This document shows, piece after piece, positions 40,523 to 49,243 of a stretch of DNA of 64,000 nucleotides. Numbering within the stretch: position 1 is the stretch's first letter; each line of letters begins with the position of its first letter. The DNA comes from an uncultured Acidobacteriota bacterium. GTDB lineage: Bacteria > Acidobacteriota > Blastocatellia > RBC074. Position numbers and translations under genes: made by a program. The stretch covers positions 1 to 64,000 of the forward strand of contig CADECP010000014.1 of assembly GCA_902825875.1 (NCBI GenBank), written 5' to 3'. Below the pieces are notes generated by a model that worked only from the letters and a program-made list of their open reading frames with translations, did not search any database and was not told the DNA's origin.

Positions 40523-43500
40523 ATGTCGAAACGGATTTTGTCGGTCGCGGCGCTCTTGCTAGCGATTTTATCAGTTGGCTTGTTATTCGGCGGACTGAAA
40601 CCATCAGTCGTCAGCGCCAATGGCACAGGAACTCGCTTGCTGCGAACTCCAACCGTCAGCGCGACGCAGATAGCGTTCGCTTACGCCAACAACATTTGGA
40701 TGGTCGAACGCGCTGGCGGAACGGCTCGGCGATTGACCAGCTTTCAGGGACAAACAACGAACCCGCACTTTTCGCCCGACGGCAAATGGATCGCCTTCAG
40801 CGCGGAATACGCTGGCAACACAGATGTGTACGTCGTTGCGGCTGCGGGCGGAGAACCGAAACGATTGACGTGGCATTCGGGCGCAGATTCCGTGCAAGGC
40901 TGGACGCACGACGGCAAGTCGGTGATGTTCGCTTCGGCGCGCGCGACGTGGGCGCCCAGCGGCGCTCCTCGTTTTTGGACAGTTCCTGCCGAAGGCGGCG
41001 TCGAAGAACCGATGGCATTGCCGCGCGGGTATCAGGGCAAAATTTCTCCGACCGGCACCCACATCGCTTATCGCATGAACAATTCGTGGGACGACGAACG
41101 CCGCAATTATCGCGGCGGCCAGAACCGTCCAATCTGGATCGTGGATTTGAAAACTTATGATCTGGTTTCGCCGCCGTGGACGGATTCCAAAGACATTGAT
41201 CCGGTGTGGGTGGGCGACACGGTTTACTTCATCTCCGACCGCGACGGCGTAGCCAACGTCTGGTCTTATGAAACCAAAACCAAAAAGCTGGCTCAGGTCA
41301 CGCGCTTCACGGATTTTGATGTCAAAACGATGGATTCCGGCGCGGGCGTCGTAGTGTTTGAACAGGCCGGTTACATTCACGAACTCGATCCGAAAACCGG
41401 CAAGACGAAACAAGTGAACATCACGGCCACAGGAGACTTCCCTTGGATGATGGCTCGGTGGGAAGACGTTTCCAGCCGCATGACCAACATCGCCATTTCG
41501 CCAACAGGCAGACGCGCCGTTGTCGAAGCGCGCGGCGAAATCTTCACTATCCCGGCGGAAAAAGGCGACATCCGCAACCTGACAAATTCCAGCGGTTCAG
41601 CCGAACGCGATCCGGCGTGGTCGCCCGACGGCAAATTCATTTCGTACTTCAGCGACAAATCCGGCGAATACAAATTGATTCTGGAATCACAAGACGGCTT
41701 GTCGGCTCCGCGTGAAATCGCGCTGCCAAACCCGAAGCATTACTACACGCCGTCCTGGTCGCCCGATTCAAAAAAGCTGGTTTACACCGACACAGACCTG
41801 AAAGTTTGGGTGATGGACGTTGCCAGCGGACAGGCCAAAATAGTCGGCAGCGATCCGTGGATGGTTCCGACGCGCACAGTCAATCCTGTGTGGAGTCCCG
41901 ATTCCAAATGGATTGCTTACGCCAGTCATTTAAAATCCATGTACCACGCGATTTTCGTCAGCAACGTCGAAACAGGCGAATCGAAACAGGTGACGGACAA
42001 TCTGGCCGACGCGGTTTGGCCGGCGTGGGACGCCAGCGGAAAGTATCTGTGGTTCATGGCTTCGACGGATTTCGGGCTGCGGTCGCAATGGTTGGATATG
42101 ACTTCTTACGACCACGAAACGAATTACGGCTTGTACTTTGCGATTTTGAAAAAGGGCGAAGCGACTCCGCTGTTGCCCGAAAGCGATGAAGACACTGGCG
42201 TTGGCAGCGCGCCTGCAACTCCGGGCGGCGCTCCGGCAAACGGCGGTCGAGGCGGCGGTCGTCCAGCAGCCGATGGCGCGCCAGCAGATCAAGCTCCGCG
42301 CGCCGTGCGAACTGTCAGCGTGCAAATTGATTTTGACGGCATTCAACAGCGCATCATTTCGGTTCCGGGAATTCCCGAACGGCCTTACGCGCAATTGAAA
42401 GCAGGCATCGCCGGAACGGTCTTTTACATTGAACCTGCCGCTGGCGGTGGTGGCGGACGCGGCGGCGGTTTTGGCGGAGGAACTCTGCAACGTTACCGTC
42501 TGAGCGACCGACGCTCGGCTCCATTTGTCGCTGGCGTAGCGACTTACGATGTCAGCGCCGATGGCCGCAAATTGGTTTATCGCAGCGGTGGCGGTGGCGG
42601 CGGACGTGGTGGTGGCGCAGGATTTGGCGCGCCTGCTGCGCCTTCGTTGTACATCGTTGATGCCGACCGGCAACCGCCTCAACCCGGTCAAGGTCGGATG
42701 AACGTCAGTTTGCGTATGTACCTGGAACCGAAAGAAGAGTTCAAACAAATCTTCAACGAAGGCTGGCGCAATCAACGCGATTACCTGTACGTCAAAAACG
42801 CGCACGGCAGCGATTGGCCGAAGATGAAAGAGATGTACGGCGCGCTGTTGCCGCACGTCAATCATCGCGCGGATTTGAATTACCTGCTGGACAACATGGG
42901 AGCCGAAATCGCCGTCGGCCATTCCTACGTTCGCGGCGGAGACATGCCCGACGTGCCGAATTCGCCCGGCGGATTGCTCGGCGCGGATTTCACTATTGAA
43001 AGTGGGCATTACAAGATCACGCGAATTTACGACAACGAAAGCTGGAACCCGGATTTGCGCGCTCCGTTGGCATCGCCCGGCGTAGACGTTTCAGTCGGCG
43101 ATTACATCGTGGCCATCAACGGCATTGAGTTGAAAGCGCCGGATAACATCTTCCGTTTGCTGGACGGCACGGCGAATCGGCAAACCGTGCTGACCGTCAA
43201 CAGTCGCCCGTCTTCATCCAAAGAAGGGGAAGGCGCGCGGCAAATCACAGTCATTCCAACCGCCAACGAACAAGGGCTTCGCGCGCGCGCCTGGGTCGAA
43301 GCCAATCGCCGATTGGTGGACAAACTTTCCGACGGCAAACTGGCTTACGTGCATCTGCCGAACACTGGCCAGCCGGGTTACACCAGTTTCAATCGGTATT
43401 ACTTCGCGCAACAGGACAAGCTGGGCGCGGTGATTGACGAACGTTACAACGGCGGCGGCTCAGCGGCGGATTACATCATTGACGTGTTGCAGCGCGACTT

Positions 43501-44008
43501 TGATGGGTACTTCAACAACGTCGCCGGAGATCGTTATCCGTTTACCAGTCCGGCGGCTGGAATCTGGGGGCCGAAAGTCATGATCGTCAACGAGATGGCT
43601 GGTTCCGGCGGGGACTTGATGCCGTGGATGTTCCGTTATCGCAAAATTGGCCCGTTGGTTGGCAAACGCACCTGGGGAGGCTTGGTGCATACGGCTGACA
43701 CGCCCGGCTTTATTGATGGCGGTTCGATGATCGCTCCGCGCGGAGGCTTCTTCACCCGCGAAGGCAAATGGGCTGTCGAAAACGAAGGCACAGCGCCGGA
43801 CATTGACGTTGAAAACTGGCCGAAAGAGGTCATCGCCGGACGCGACCCGCAACTCGAGCGCGCCGTGCAAGAGGCGCTGCGAATGCTGAAAGAAAAACCG
43901 GTCAATCGCATGACGACCGAACCGCCACCGCCAACTTGGGGCCAGCGGAAGACGGATGCGCCCGCTGTGCCTGCGACGACGGGAGGCAGGCAGACGCGCA
44001 AGCAATAA
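40523..44008 (+). CDS. Exported tricorn-type S41 protease
   Basis: An 1161-residue tricorn protease homologue with signal segment MSKRILSVAALLLAILSVGL. Two N-terminal propellers (repeats such as HFSPDGKWIAFSAEYAGN, WSPDGKFISYFS, WSPDSKKLVYTD) are followed by a C1 helical part, a PDZ domain (about 830-900, GVDVSVGDYIVAINGIELKA) and the S41 catalytic domain with VNEMAGSGGDLMPW (nucleophile Ser) and GKRTWGG. Glycine-rich stretches near residues 570-700 (GGGGGRGGGFGGG type) join the propeller parts; these are a frequent acidobacterial feature. GGAGG lies ahead of the ATG. It probably degrades peptides in the periplasm. Confidence 0.93.
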   Translation: MSKRILSVAALLLAILSVGLLFGGLKPSVVSANGTGTRLLRTPTVSATQIAFAYANNIWMVERAGGTARRLTSFQGQTTNPHFSPDGKWIAFSAEYAGNTDVYVVAAAGGEPKRLTWHSGADSVQGWTHDGKSVMFASARATWAPSGAPRFWTVPAEGGVEEPMALPRGYQGKISPTGTHIAYRMNNSWDDERRNYRGGQNRPIWIVDLKTYDLVSPPWTDSKDIDPVWVGDTVYFISDRDGVANVWSYETKTKKLAQVTRFTDFDVKTMDSGAGVVVFEQAGYIHELDPKTGKTKQVNITATGDFPWMMARWEDVSSRMTNIAISPTGRRAVVEARGEIFTIPAEKGDIRNLTNSSGSAERDPAWSPDGKFISYFSDKSGEYKLILESQDGLSAPREIALPNPKHYYTPSWSPDSKKLVYTDTDLKVWVMDVASGQAKIVGSDPWMVPTRTVNPVWSPDSKWIAYASHLKSMYHAIFVSNVETGESKQVTDNLADAVWPAWDASGKYLWFMASTDFGLRSQWLDMTSYDHETNYGLYFAILKKGEATPLLPESDEDTGVGSAPATPGGAPANGGRGGGRPAADGAPADQAPRAVRTVSVQIDFDGIQQRIISVPGIPERPYAQLKAGIAGTVFYIEPAAGGGGGRGGGFGGGTLQRYRLSDRRSAPFVAGVATYDVSADGRKLVYRSGGGGGGRGGGAGFGAPAAPSLYIVDADRQPPQPGQGRMNVSLRMYLEPKEEFKQIFNEGWRNQRDYLYVKNAHGSDWPKMKEMYGALLPHVNHRADLNYLLDNMGAEIAVGHSYVRGGDMPDVPNSPGGLLGADFTIESGHYKITRIYDNESWNPDLRAPLASPGVDVSVGDYIVAINGIELKAPDNIFRLLDGTANRQTVLTVNSRPSSSKEGEGARQITVIPTANEQGLRARAWVEANRRLVDKLSDGKLAYVHLPNTGQPGYTSFNRYYFAQQDKLGAVIDERYNGGGSAADYIIDVLQRDFDGYFNNVAGDRYPFTSPAAGIWGPKVMIVNEMAGSGGDLMPWMFRYRKIGPLVGKRTWGGLVHTADTPGFIDGGSMIAPRGGFFTREGKWAVENEGTAPDIDVENWPKEVIAGRDPQLERAVQEALRMLKEKPVNRMTTEPPPPTWGQRKTDAPAVPATTGGRQTRKQ

Positions 44009-44016
44009 TCCAATCA

Positions 44017-44161
44017 GTTCCGCGAGGAGCCGCCTGTTTATAGCGCAGCGTGACGCGCGTTTCCTTAGCTCCGCTAGGAGCGGTTTGTGCAGATGCCGCT
44101 CCTTGCGGAGCTTGGGTATTTTTGCGGATCGTTGCTATAAACAGGCCGCTCCTCACGGAGC
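44017..44161. repeat. Nested inverted-repeat block
   Basis: Outer arms 44017-44044 and 44134-44161 (about 28 bp, containing CGAGGAGC and TGTTTATAGC). Inner arms 44067-44083 and 44096-44112 (17 bp, AGCTCCGCTAGGAGCGG type). The inner and outer arms share a GCTCC...GGAGC core, so one palindromic unit seems to have been copied and inverted. Confidence 0.85.
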
Positions 44162-44202
44162 TATAGGAGGCCAAATCATGATGGCTGGAACATTGGAAAA
44201 CA

Positions 44203-44410
44203 TCAGGCGGTGGTGAAGCTTTCTCTACAGGACAAAAACGGAGTCAAGGATTCATGCGACGCGCCGGATTGTTGCCACTCGTCGTAAGCCGAAAAGTCCC
44301 GAATGTTTTTGTAGCCGTTGAGCGATGGCGGCGCGTCCACTTTGTGGCAAGTGGCGCAGAACTCTGGTGACAACCCAGATTTGATTTTTGCAAACGCGGC
44401 ACTTATGATG
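44203..44410 (-). pseudogene. Fragment of a c-type cytochrome gene
   Basis: On the minus strand one frame reads AAFAKIKSGLSPEFCATCHK, then VDAPPSLNGYKNIRDFSAYD and EWQQSGASHESLTPF before a stop. CATCH is a haem-binding CxxCH motif (44344-44358), and the YDEWQxSG segment resembles multihaem cytochromes of the acidobacteria. Neither end of a gene is present. It is the only haem motif I saw in the window. Confidence 0.5.
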
Positions 44411-44576
44411 CCCGCGTTTTCGGCAAGCCTGCACAGGCTAAATCCCGCTGAAAGCGACTTCCGAAAGATAGTTCAACACCGATGATCGCAGATCGTTATT
44501 ACCAACGAAATCATTTCGCCGAGCCGCCAGTTTCCCCGCTCAAAATCGGCGCGTCTTCATCATCAAACCCATCATC

Positions 44577-44717
44577 TTGCGATCATTCATCCTGCTCGTG
44601 GCGCTGCTCATCATCATATTCACATTCGTGGTAATTGTGGTTTTTGAGCACGCACTTTCCGAACATCATCAATCGCCACAACCCAATTCAAGAAAGGCTG
44701 GATTCATAAATTCATGA
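44577..44717 (+). CDS. Possible small membrane protein overlapping serA
   Basis: A frame from TTG 44577 encodes RSFILLVALLIIIFTFVVIV, a clear membrane helix, then a polar tail, and stops at TGA 44715-44717, overlapping the serA ATG as ATGA. There is no ribosome site and no family. It may be a remnant of a longer membrane protein. Confidence 0.2.
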   Translation: MRSFILLVALLIIIFTFVVIVVFEHALSEHHQSPQPNSRKAGFINS

Positions 44718-46294
44718 AAATCCTGATTAGCGACAATCTTTCCAAACTCGGCGTAGAGATTCTGCGCCGCAACGAAAATTTCCAGGTGGACGTCAACACA
44801 GGTCTGAAGCCTGAAGAACTGAAAGCGATCATTGGCCAGTATCACGGCTTGATCGTTCGCAGCGAAACCAAAGTCACCGCCGACATCATCGCCGCCGCTG
44901 ACAATCTGAAAGTCATTGGTCGCGCCGGTTCAGGCGTGGACAACATTGATGTCAAAGCCGCCACCGCGCGCGGCATCATCGTGATGAACGCCGCTGGTGG
45001 TAACAGCGTCACCACAGCCGAACACACCATCTCGCTGATGATGTCGCTGGCGCGCAAAATCCCGCAGGCTCACGCCAAGCTGAAAGCCGGAAACTGGGAC
45101 AAAAAAAGTTTTATGGGCACTGAACTGCGCGGCAAAATACTGGGAGTCATCGGGCTTGGCAACATAGGCAAAATCGTCGCGCAATGTGCTGTCGGTTTGA
45201 GTATGAAAGTCGTCGCTTACGATCCGTTCACCTCGAACGAAGTCGCGGCCAAAGCCGGAATCGAACTCGGCACGTTGGACGATGTGTTCACTCGCGCGGA
45301 TTTCGTGACGGTTCACACGCCGATGAACGACGAAACTCGCGGCATCGTTGGCGAAGCTGCCTTCGCCAAAATGAAAGACGGTGTGCGGGTCATCAACTGC
45401 GCTCGCGGAGGTTTGGTTGACGAAACCGCCCTGTTCAATGCGATCAAATCCGGCAAAGTCGCCGGAGCCGCGCTGGACGTGTTTGTCAAAGAACCGATTC
45501 CGCAAGACCATCCGCTGCTGACTTTGGATGAAGTCGTCGTCACTCCACATTTGGGAGCTTCGACCAACGAAGCTCAGGATTCCGTAGCCATCACCACCGC
45601 CGAACAAGTCGCCGACTACCTGGCGACGGGCACAATTGCCGGAGCCGTCAACGTTCCAGCAGTCAGCGCCGAAGCCCTGGTGACTATGCAACCGTACCTG
45701 ACGCTCGGCGAAAAACTCGGCAGTTTTCAGGCGCAATTCTTCACGCAGCCCGTCAGCGATGTGCAGATCAGTTACAGCGGCGAAGTCGCCGGATTGGACG
45801 TTCGCCCGATCACTCAGGCGATTCTGGCCGGTTTGCTGAAAGGCGTCAGCGCGCGCGTCAATCAAGTCAACGCTTCGGTCATCGCCGAAGAGCGCGGTTT
45901 GCGCGTGACCGAAACCAAAGAACTGACGGCGCAGGATTTCACCACCTTGATCGAAGTCGTGGTCAAAAACGACAAGGAAGAAAGCCGCGTCGCCGGAACC
46001 ATCGTCGGCAAAGGCGAACAACGGCTGGTGGCGATCAATTCGTATCGCATGGACGCTCTGCCGGAAGGCCAGATGCTGGTGCTGCACAATTCCGACAAAC
46101 CCGGAGTTGTTGGCCGGGTCGGCACTTTCCTGGGCGAACATCGCGTCAACATCGCCCAGCTTTACCTGAGCCGCAACAAAGCTGGCGGCACAGCGATGGC
46201 GGTTTATCAGGTGGACAGCGCGCTGGACGCCAAAACGCTGACCGAACTGGCGAAGTCCGATCATGTGATTTCGGTTAAACAAATCAGCCTTTAA
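44714..46294 (+). CDS. serA: D-3-phosphoglycerate dehydrogenase
   Basis: SerA oxidises 3-phosphoglycerate in the first step of serine synthesis. The 526-residue length is that of the long type I form. Visible: substrate region [23 protein letters not shown]-binding [10 protein letters not shown], catalytic [11 protein letters not shown] (Arg), [14 protein letters not shown] (Glu) and [12 protein letters not shown] (His), an ASB domain (about 320-445) and a C-terminal ACT domain ([31 protein letters not shown]) that binds serine for feedback control. Amino-acid genes hisF and hisIE follow, separated by heptamer arrays. Confidence 0.97.
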   Translation: MKILISDNLSKLGVEILRRNENFQVDVNTGLKPEELKAIIGQYHGLIVRSETKVTADIIAAADNLKVIGRAGSGVDNIDVKAATARGIIVMNAAGGNSVTTAEHTISLMMSLARKIPQAHAKLKAGNWDKKSFMGTELRGKILGVIGLGNIGKIVAQCAVGLSMKVVAYDPFTSNEVAAKAGIELGTLDDVFTRADFVTVHTPMNDETRGIVGEAAFAKMKDGVRVINCARGGLVDETALFNAIKSGKVAGAALDVFVKEPIPQDHPLLTLDEVVVTPHLGASTNEAQDSVAITTAEQVADYLATGTIAGAVNVPAVSAEALVTMQPYLTLGEKLGSFQAQFFTQPVSDVQISYSGEVAGLDVRPITQAILAGLLKGVSARVNQVNASVIAEERGLRVTETKELTAQDFTTLIEVVVKNDKEESRVAGTIVGKGEQRLVAINSYRMDALPEGQMLVLHNSDKPGVVGRVGTFLGEHRVNIAQLYLSRNKAGGTAMAVYQVDSALDAKTLTELAKSDHVISVKQISL

Positions 46295-46367
46295 TTCGGT
46301 TGTCGGTGGCTGGTGGCCGGCAATGCCCGATTACCGACAACCAGCCACCGAATACCGACAACCAACA
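46295..46367. repeat. Seven-base-period array with complementary halves
   Basis: Left half TTCGGTT/GTCGGTG/GCTGGTG/GCCGGCA (46295-46322); right half ACCGACA/ACCAGCC/ACCGAAT/ACCGACA/ACCAACA (46333-46367). GGT in one half pairs with ACC in the other. It ends 2 nt before the hisF ATG; no separate ribosome site exists. The array starts right after the serA stop. Confidence 0.88.
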
Positions 46368-46369
46368 CG

Positions 46370-47134
46370 ATGCTTGCAAAACGAATCATTCCCTGTCTCG
46401 ACGTTGATAATGGCCGAGTGGTCAAAGGCATCAGCTTTGTGAATCTGATTGATGCAGGCGATCCGGTGGAGCAAGGCGCTCGGTATGACCGCGAAGGCGC
46501 TGATGAACTGGTCTTTCTGGACATTACGGCTTCGTCCGATCGGCGTGAAATCGTTGCCGACATGGTTCGCCGAGTTGCCGACCGAGTCTTTATTCCGTTC
46601 ACTGTCGGCGGAGGCATTCGCACAGTCGAGGACATCCGCGCAATCTTGATGGCTGGAGCTGATAAAATTTCGGTCAACACGGCTGCGGTTCAGAATCCGA
46701 ACCTGATCCGCGAAGGCGCGGAAAAGTTCGGCGCGCAGTGCATCGTTGTGGCCATTGACGCTAAGCGGCGAAAAGATTCAGAAGGCCTTTCGTGGGAAGT
46801 TTATTTGCATGGCGGACGAACTCCAACGGGAATTGACGCCGTTGAATGGGCGCAGCAAGCTGCTAATCTTGGCGCAGGCGAAATCCTGTTGACCAGCATG
46901 GATTGCGACGGCCACAAAGATGGTTATGATTTGGAACTGACCGCCGCCGTCGCTGAAGCGGTCAACATTCCCGTTATCGCTTCGGGCGGAGCAGGCAAGT
47001 TGGAACACTTGTACGATGCGCTGACTACTGGCAAAGCAAGCGCAGTGTTGGCAGCTTCGATTTTTCATTTTGGCGAATTCACCATCGGCGACGCGAAACA
47101 GTATTTGCGCGAGCGCGGGATACTTATGCGGTAG
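46370..47134 (+). CDS. hisF: Imidazole glycerol phosphate synthase cyclase subunit
   Basis: HisF converts PRFAR with ammonia to imidazole glycerol phosphate and AICAR, working with HisH. The 254-residue TIM barrel shows [20 protein letters not shown] (catalytic Asp in CLDV), [37 protein letters not shown] (second catalytic Asp) and [14 protein letters not shown] 46370 is the canonical HisF start; the 19 codons upstream come from the heptamer array. HisH is not in the window. Confidence 0.97.
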   Translation: MLAKRIIPCLDVDNGRVVKGISFVNLIDAGDPVEQGARYDREGADELVFLDITASSDRREIVADMVRRVADRVFIPFTVGGGIRTVEDIRAILMAGADKISVNTAAVQNPNLIREGAEKFGAQCIVVAIDAKRRKDSEGLSWEVYLHGGRTPTGIDAVEWAQQAANLGAGEILLTSMDCDGHKDGYDLELTAAVAEAVNIPVIASGGAGKLEHLYDALTTGKASAVLAASIFHFGEFTIGDAKQYLRERGILMR

Positions 47135-47135
47135 T

Positions 47136-47215
47136 GGTGCAATTTTCCAAATTGCACCGACGCTTGCGATGCCTCATTTTTGCCGGTAGATGAGACAATT
47201 TGGAAAATTGTCTCA
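47136..47215. repeat. Two facing mini-hairpins with three-base loops
   Basis: GGTGCAATTT-TCC-AAATTGCACC (47136-47158) and TGAGACAATTT-GGA-AAATTGTCTCA (47191-47215). The loops are complementary, so the second is essentially the first in reverse orientation with changed ends. They lie between hisF and the hydrolase gene and may act as a terminator. Confidence 0.8.
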
Positions 47216-47256
47216 CTGGTTTGTTGCCCTCAACTTTAGCAAGGAGCATTTTTCAG

Positions 47257-48294
47257 ATGAATCGGATCACCAGAATTGCAGGGTTGTTGGCTGTACTGGC
47301 CTGTCTTGTTGGGTCGGCCAGTTCTCAGAACAAAACCTCGTTTCAATCTCAGGAAGTCAAATTCGACGGTCACGAAATAAAGCTGGCGGGAACACTGCTG
47401 ACTCCGAAGCTCGATGGCGGCAAGCGAGCGCCGGCTGTGTTAATTGTGCCGGATTCAGGTGTCACCTCGCGCGACGGCATCGCAATCGGCGAAGCGAAAC
47501 ACTCTGTTTACCGCGATCTGGCGGAGCATCTGGCGAACAAAGGAATCGCCGTATTGCGGTACGACAAACGCTGCGCCGGAACCAGCGAGTGCAAACCCGC
47601 CACAAGTTTCGACGATTACATTGACGACGCACGCAAAGCCGCTGATTTTTTGAAAGCTCAATCGCAGGTTGATCCCGCCAAATTGTTTTTGTTCGGGCAC
47701 GGCGAAGGCGGTTATATCAGTTCCAGTCTGGGGGCTGCCGAAGATTCCAAGTTTGCCGGAGTAATTCTGGCTGCGGCTCCGGGGCGACATTTGCACAAAA
47801 TCCTTCGCAAGATGACTGAGCGGCGACTGACTGAAGAAGCCAAAAAAGCTGAAGATAGAGAAGCCATTTTGGCCAAGCTCGATCGCGTAGTTCGTATGAT
47901 TCAAAACGGGCAGCAGGATTTTTCCAGCATCGCACTCAACGACAAAGATCATTACGACGCTCTGCTGGCTGACCTGATTAAGCGGCGGCAAGTGATCGTC
48001 AGTCTGTTCATCAACGACCCGCTGCAAATCGTCAACAACATCCAATCGGCGACGCTGATCGTGCAAGGCAAAAAAGACGTTCAAGTGACAGTGCAAGATG
48101 CCGAGTTTCTGGAAGAAGCGATGAAACGCGCCGCGCACAATGATTCCACTTTGCTGCTCTTGGACGACGTTGACCACTTGTTGAAAACCAACAAAGGCGC
48201 CGCTTCGTCTGCATCGCTGGCGAATGTTTCTCGCCCAACTGACGCTGCGCTTCTGGCGGCAGTGACGGACTGGATTTTGAAAAAGGCAAAGTAG
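47257..48294 (+). CDS. Exported alpha/beta-hydrolase-like protein lacking the nucleophile
   Basis: A 345-residue exported protein (signal MNRITRIAGLLAVLACLVGSASSQ) with an alpha/beta-hydrolase core: PAVLIVPDSGVTSRDG, AVLRYDKRCAGTSECK, nucleophile-elbow FGHGEGGYISSS, acid region QGKKDVQVTV and DDVDHLLK with the His. The elbow GHSEGG is expected; here the Ser is Gly (GHGEGG), so the classic triad is incomplete. AAGGAGCATTTTTCAG precedes ATG 47257. It sits between hisF and hisIE but has no evident role in histidine synthesis. Confidence 0.82.
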   Translation: MNRITRIAGLLAVLACLVGSASSQNKTSFQSQEVKFDGHEIKLAGTLLTPKLDGGKRAPAVLIVPDSGVTSRDGIAIGEAKHSVYRDLAEHLANKGIAVLRYDKRCAGTSECKPATSFDDYIDDARKAADFLKAQSQVDPAKLFLFGHGEGGYISSSLGAAEDSKFAGVILAAAPGRHLHKILRKMTERRLTEEAKKAEDREAILAKLDRVVRMIQNGQQDFSSIALNDKDHYDALLADLIKRRQVIVSLFINDPLQIVNNIQSATLIVQGKKDVQVTVQDAEFLEEAMKRAAHNDSTLLLLDDVDHLLKTNKGAASSASLANVSRPTDAALLAAVTDWILKKAK

Positions 48295-48366
48295 TCGGTA
48301 ATCAGTATTCGGTAGAGGAATTGATCGCTCTCCGACTCCCGACTCCCGACTCCTCGCTCCGACTAC
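48293..48366. repeat. Seven-base-period array with complementary halves
   Basis: Left half AGTCGGT/AATCAGT/ATTCGGT/AGAGGAA (48293-48320); right half CCGACTC three times, CTCGCTC, CGACTAC (48332-48366). It begins at the hydrolase stop and ends 6 nt before the hisIE ATG. Confidence 0.85.
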
Positions 48367-48372
48367 CAACAA

Positions 48373-49104
48373 ATGACTGAAATCCAAAACTTGAAATTTG
48401 ATGAACAGGGATTGATTCCCTCCATCGTGCAGGATGACGCAACCGGCGAAGTTTTGATGGTGGCATACATGAACGCCGAAAGTCTGGCTCGGACGATGCA
48501 AACCGGCCAGACCTGGTTTTGGAGCCGTTCGCGTCAGCAGTTGTGGCACAAAGGCGCGACTTCCGGCCACACACAGCAAGTCGTGGATGTTCGATTGGAT
48601 TGCGACGGCGACGCGCTGCTGGTCAGAGTTATTCCAAACGGCCCGGCTTGTCATACAGGCGAACAAACTTGTTTTTATCGTGGTGTGAACGAAACCGATC
48701 CGCCGCGCGAACCGGCGGGAAAATCTTCGGTAATTCATCAGGCCGATTCGCCGTTGTCGCTTGTCAATGTGGCCGCGCTGGATTTGGGTATCCTGCTTCA
48801 GGACTTGTACCGCCTGATTCAGGAGCGCAAAGATCAGCTTCCCGAAGGTTCCTACACAACTTATTTGTTTAACGCCGGTCTGGACAAGATTCTGAAAAAA
48901 GTCGGCGAAGAATCGGCGGAAACCATCATCGCCGCCAAGAACGTCAGCGATGGAGGAACGCGCAAGCTGCTTTCCGGCGAAATCAGCGATTTGCTGTATC
49001 ACTTGCTGGTGTTGATGGTCGAACGCGAAGTCAGTTTGCAGGATATTTCCAACGAGTTGAGCCACAGAGCCGGAAAGCCTGCACATCCGAAATACAACCA
49101 ATAG
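48373..49104 (+). CDS. hisIE: Bifunctional phosphoribosyl-AMP cyclohydrolase / phosphoribosyl-ATP pyrophosphatase
   Basis: HisIE performs the second and third steps of histidine synthesis. N-terminal HisI domain (1-115): [48 protein letters not shown] and the zinc-ligand [10 protein letters not shown]-terminal HisE domain (130-243): [20 protein letters not shown] and [20 protein letters not shown]. Length 243 fits the fused form. The ATG follows a heptamer array by 6 nt with no standard ribosome site. It is separated from hisF by the hydrolase gene. Confidence 0.97.
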   Translation: MTEIQNLKFDEQGLIPSIVQDDATGEVLMVAYMNAESLARTMQTGQTWFWSRSRQQLWHKGATSGHTQQVVDVRLDCDGDALLVRVIPNGPACHTGEQTCFYRGVNETDPPREPAGKSSVIHQADSPLSLVNVAALDLGILLQDLYRLIQERKDQLPEGSYTTYLFNAGLDKILKKVGEESAETIIAAKNVSDGGTRKLLSGEISDLLYHLLVLMVEREVSLQDISNELSHRAGKPAHPKYNQ

Positions 49105-49243
49105 CCAAACATTTTTTTGCAAGCAGTTGAAAGTCTGAAGTTGTCGAACACGTCTGACCTCTGTTGGGGTAAAGACGTTTATCGCCGGGCAAGCTAGCGG
49201 CTTGTCCCATTACTCAAATCAGCCAAACCATTAGGAGGACAAC

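Larger units (their letters stand above)
44009..44713. other. Gene-poor 700-base gap with repeats and decayed sequence
   Basis: The gap holds a nested inverted-repeat block (44017-44161), a cytochrome c fragment on the minus strand (44203-44410) and a possible membrane-segment frame that overlaps the serA start. The region looks like a decay zone between tricorn protease and serA. No promoter for serA was assigned with confidence. Confidence 0.6.
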
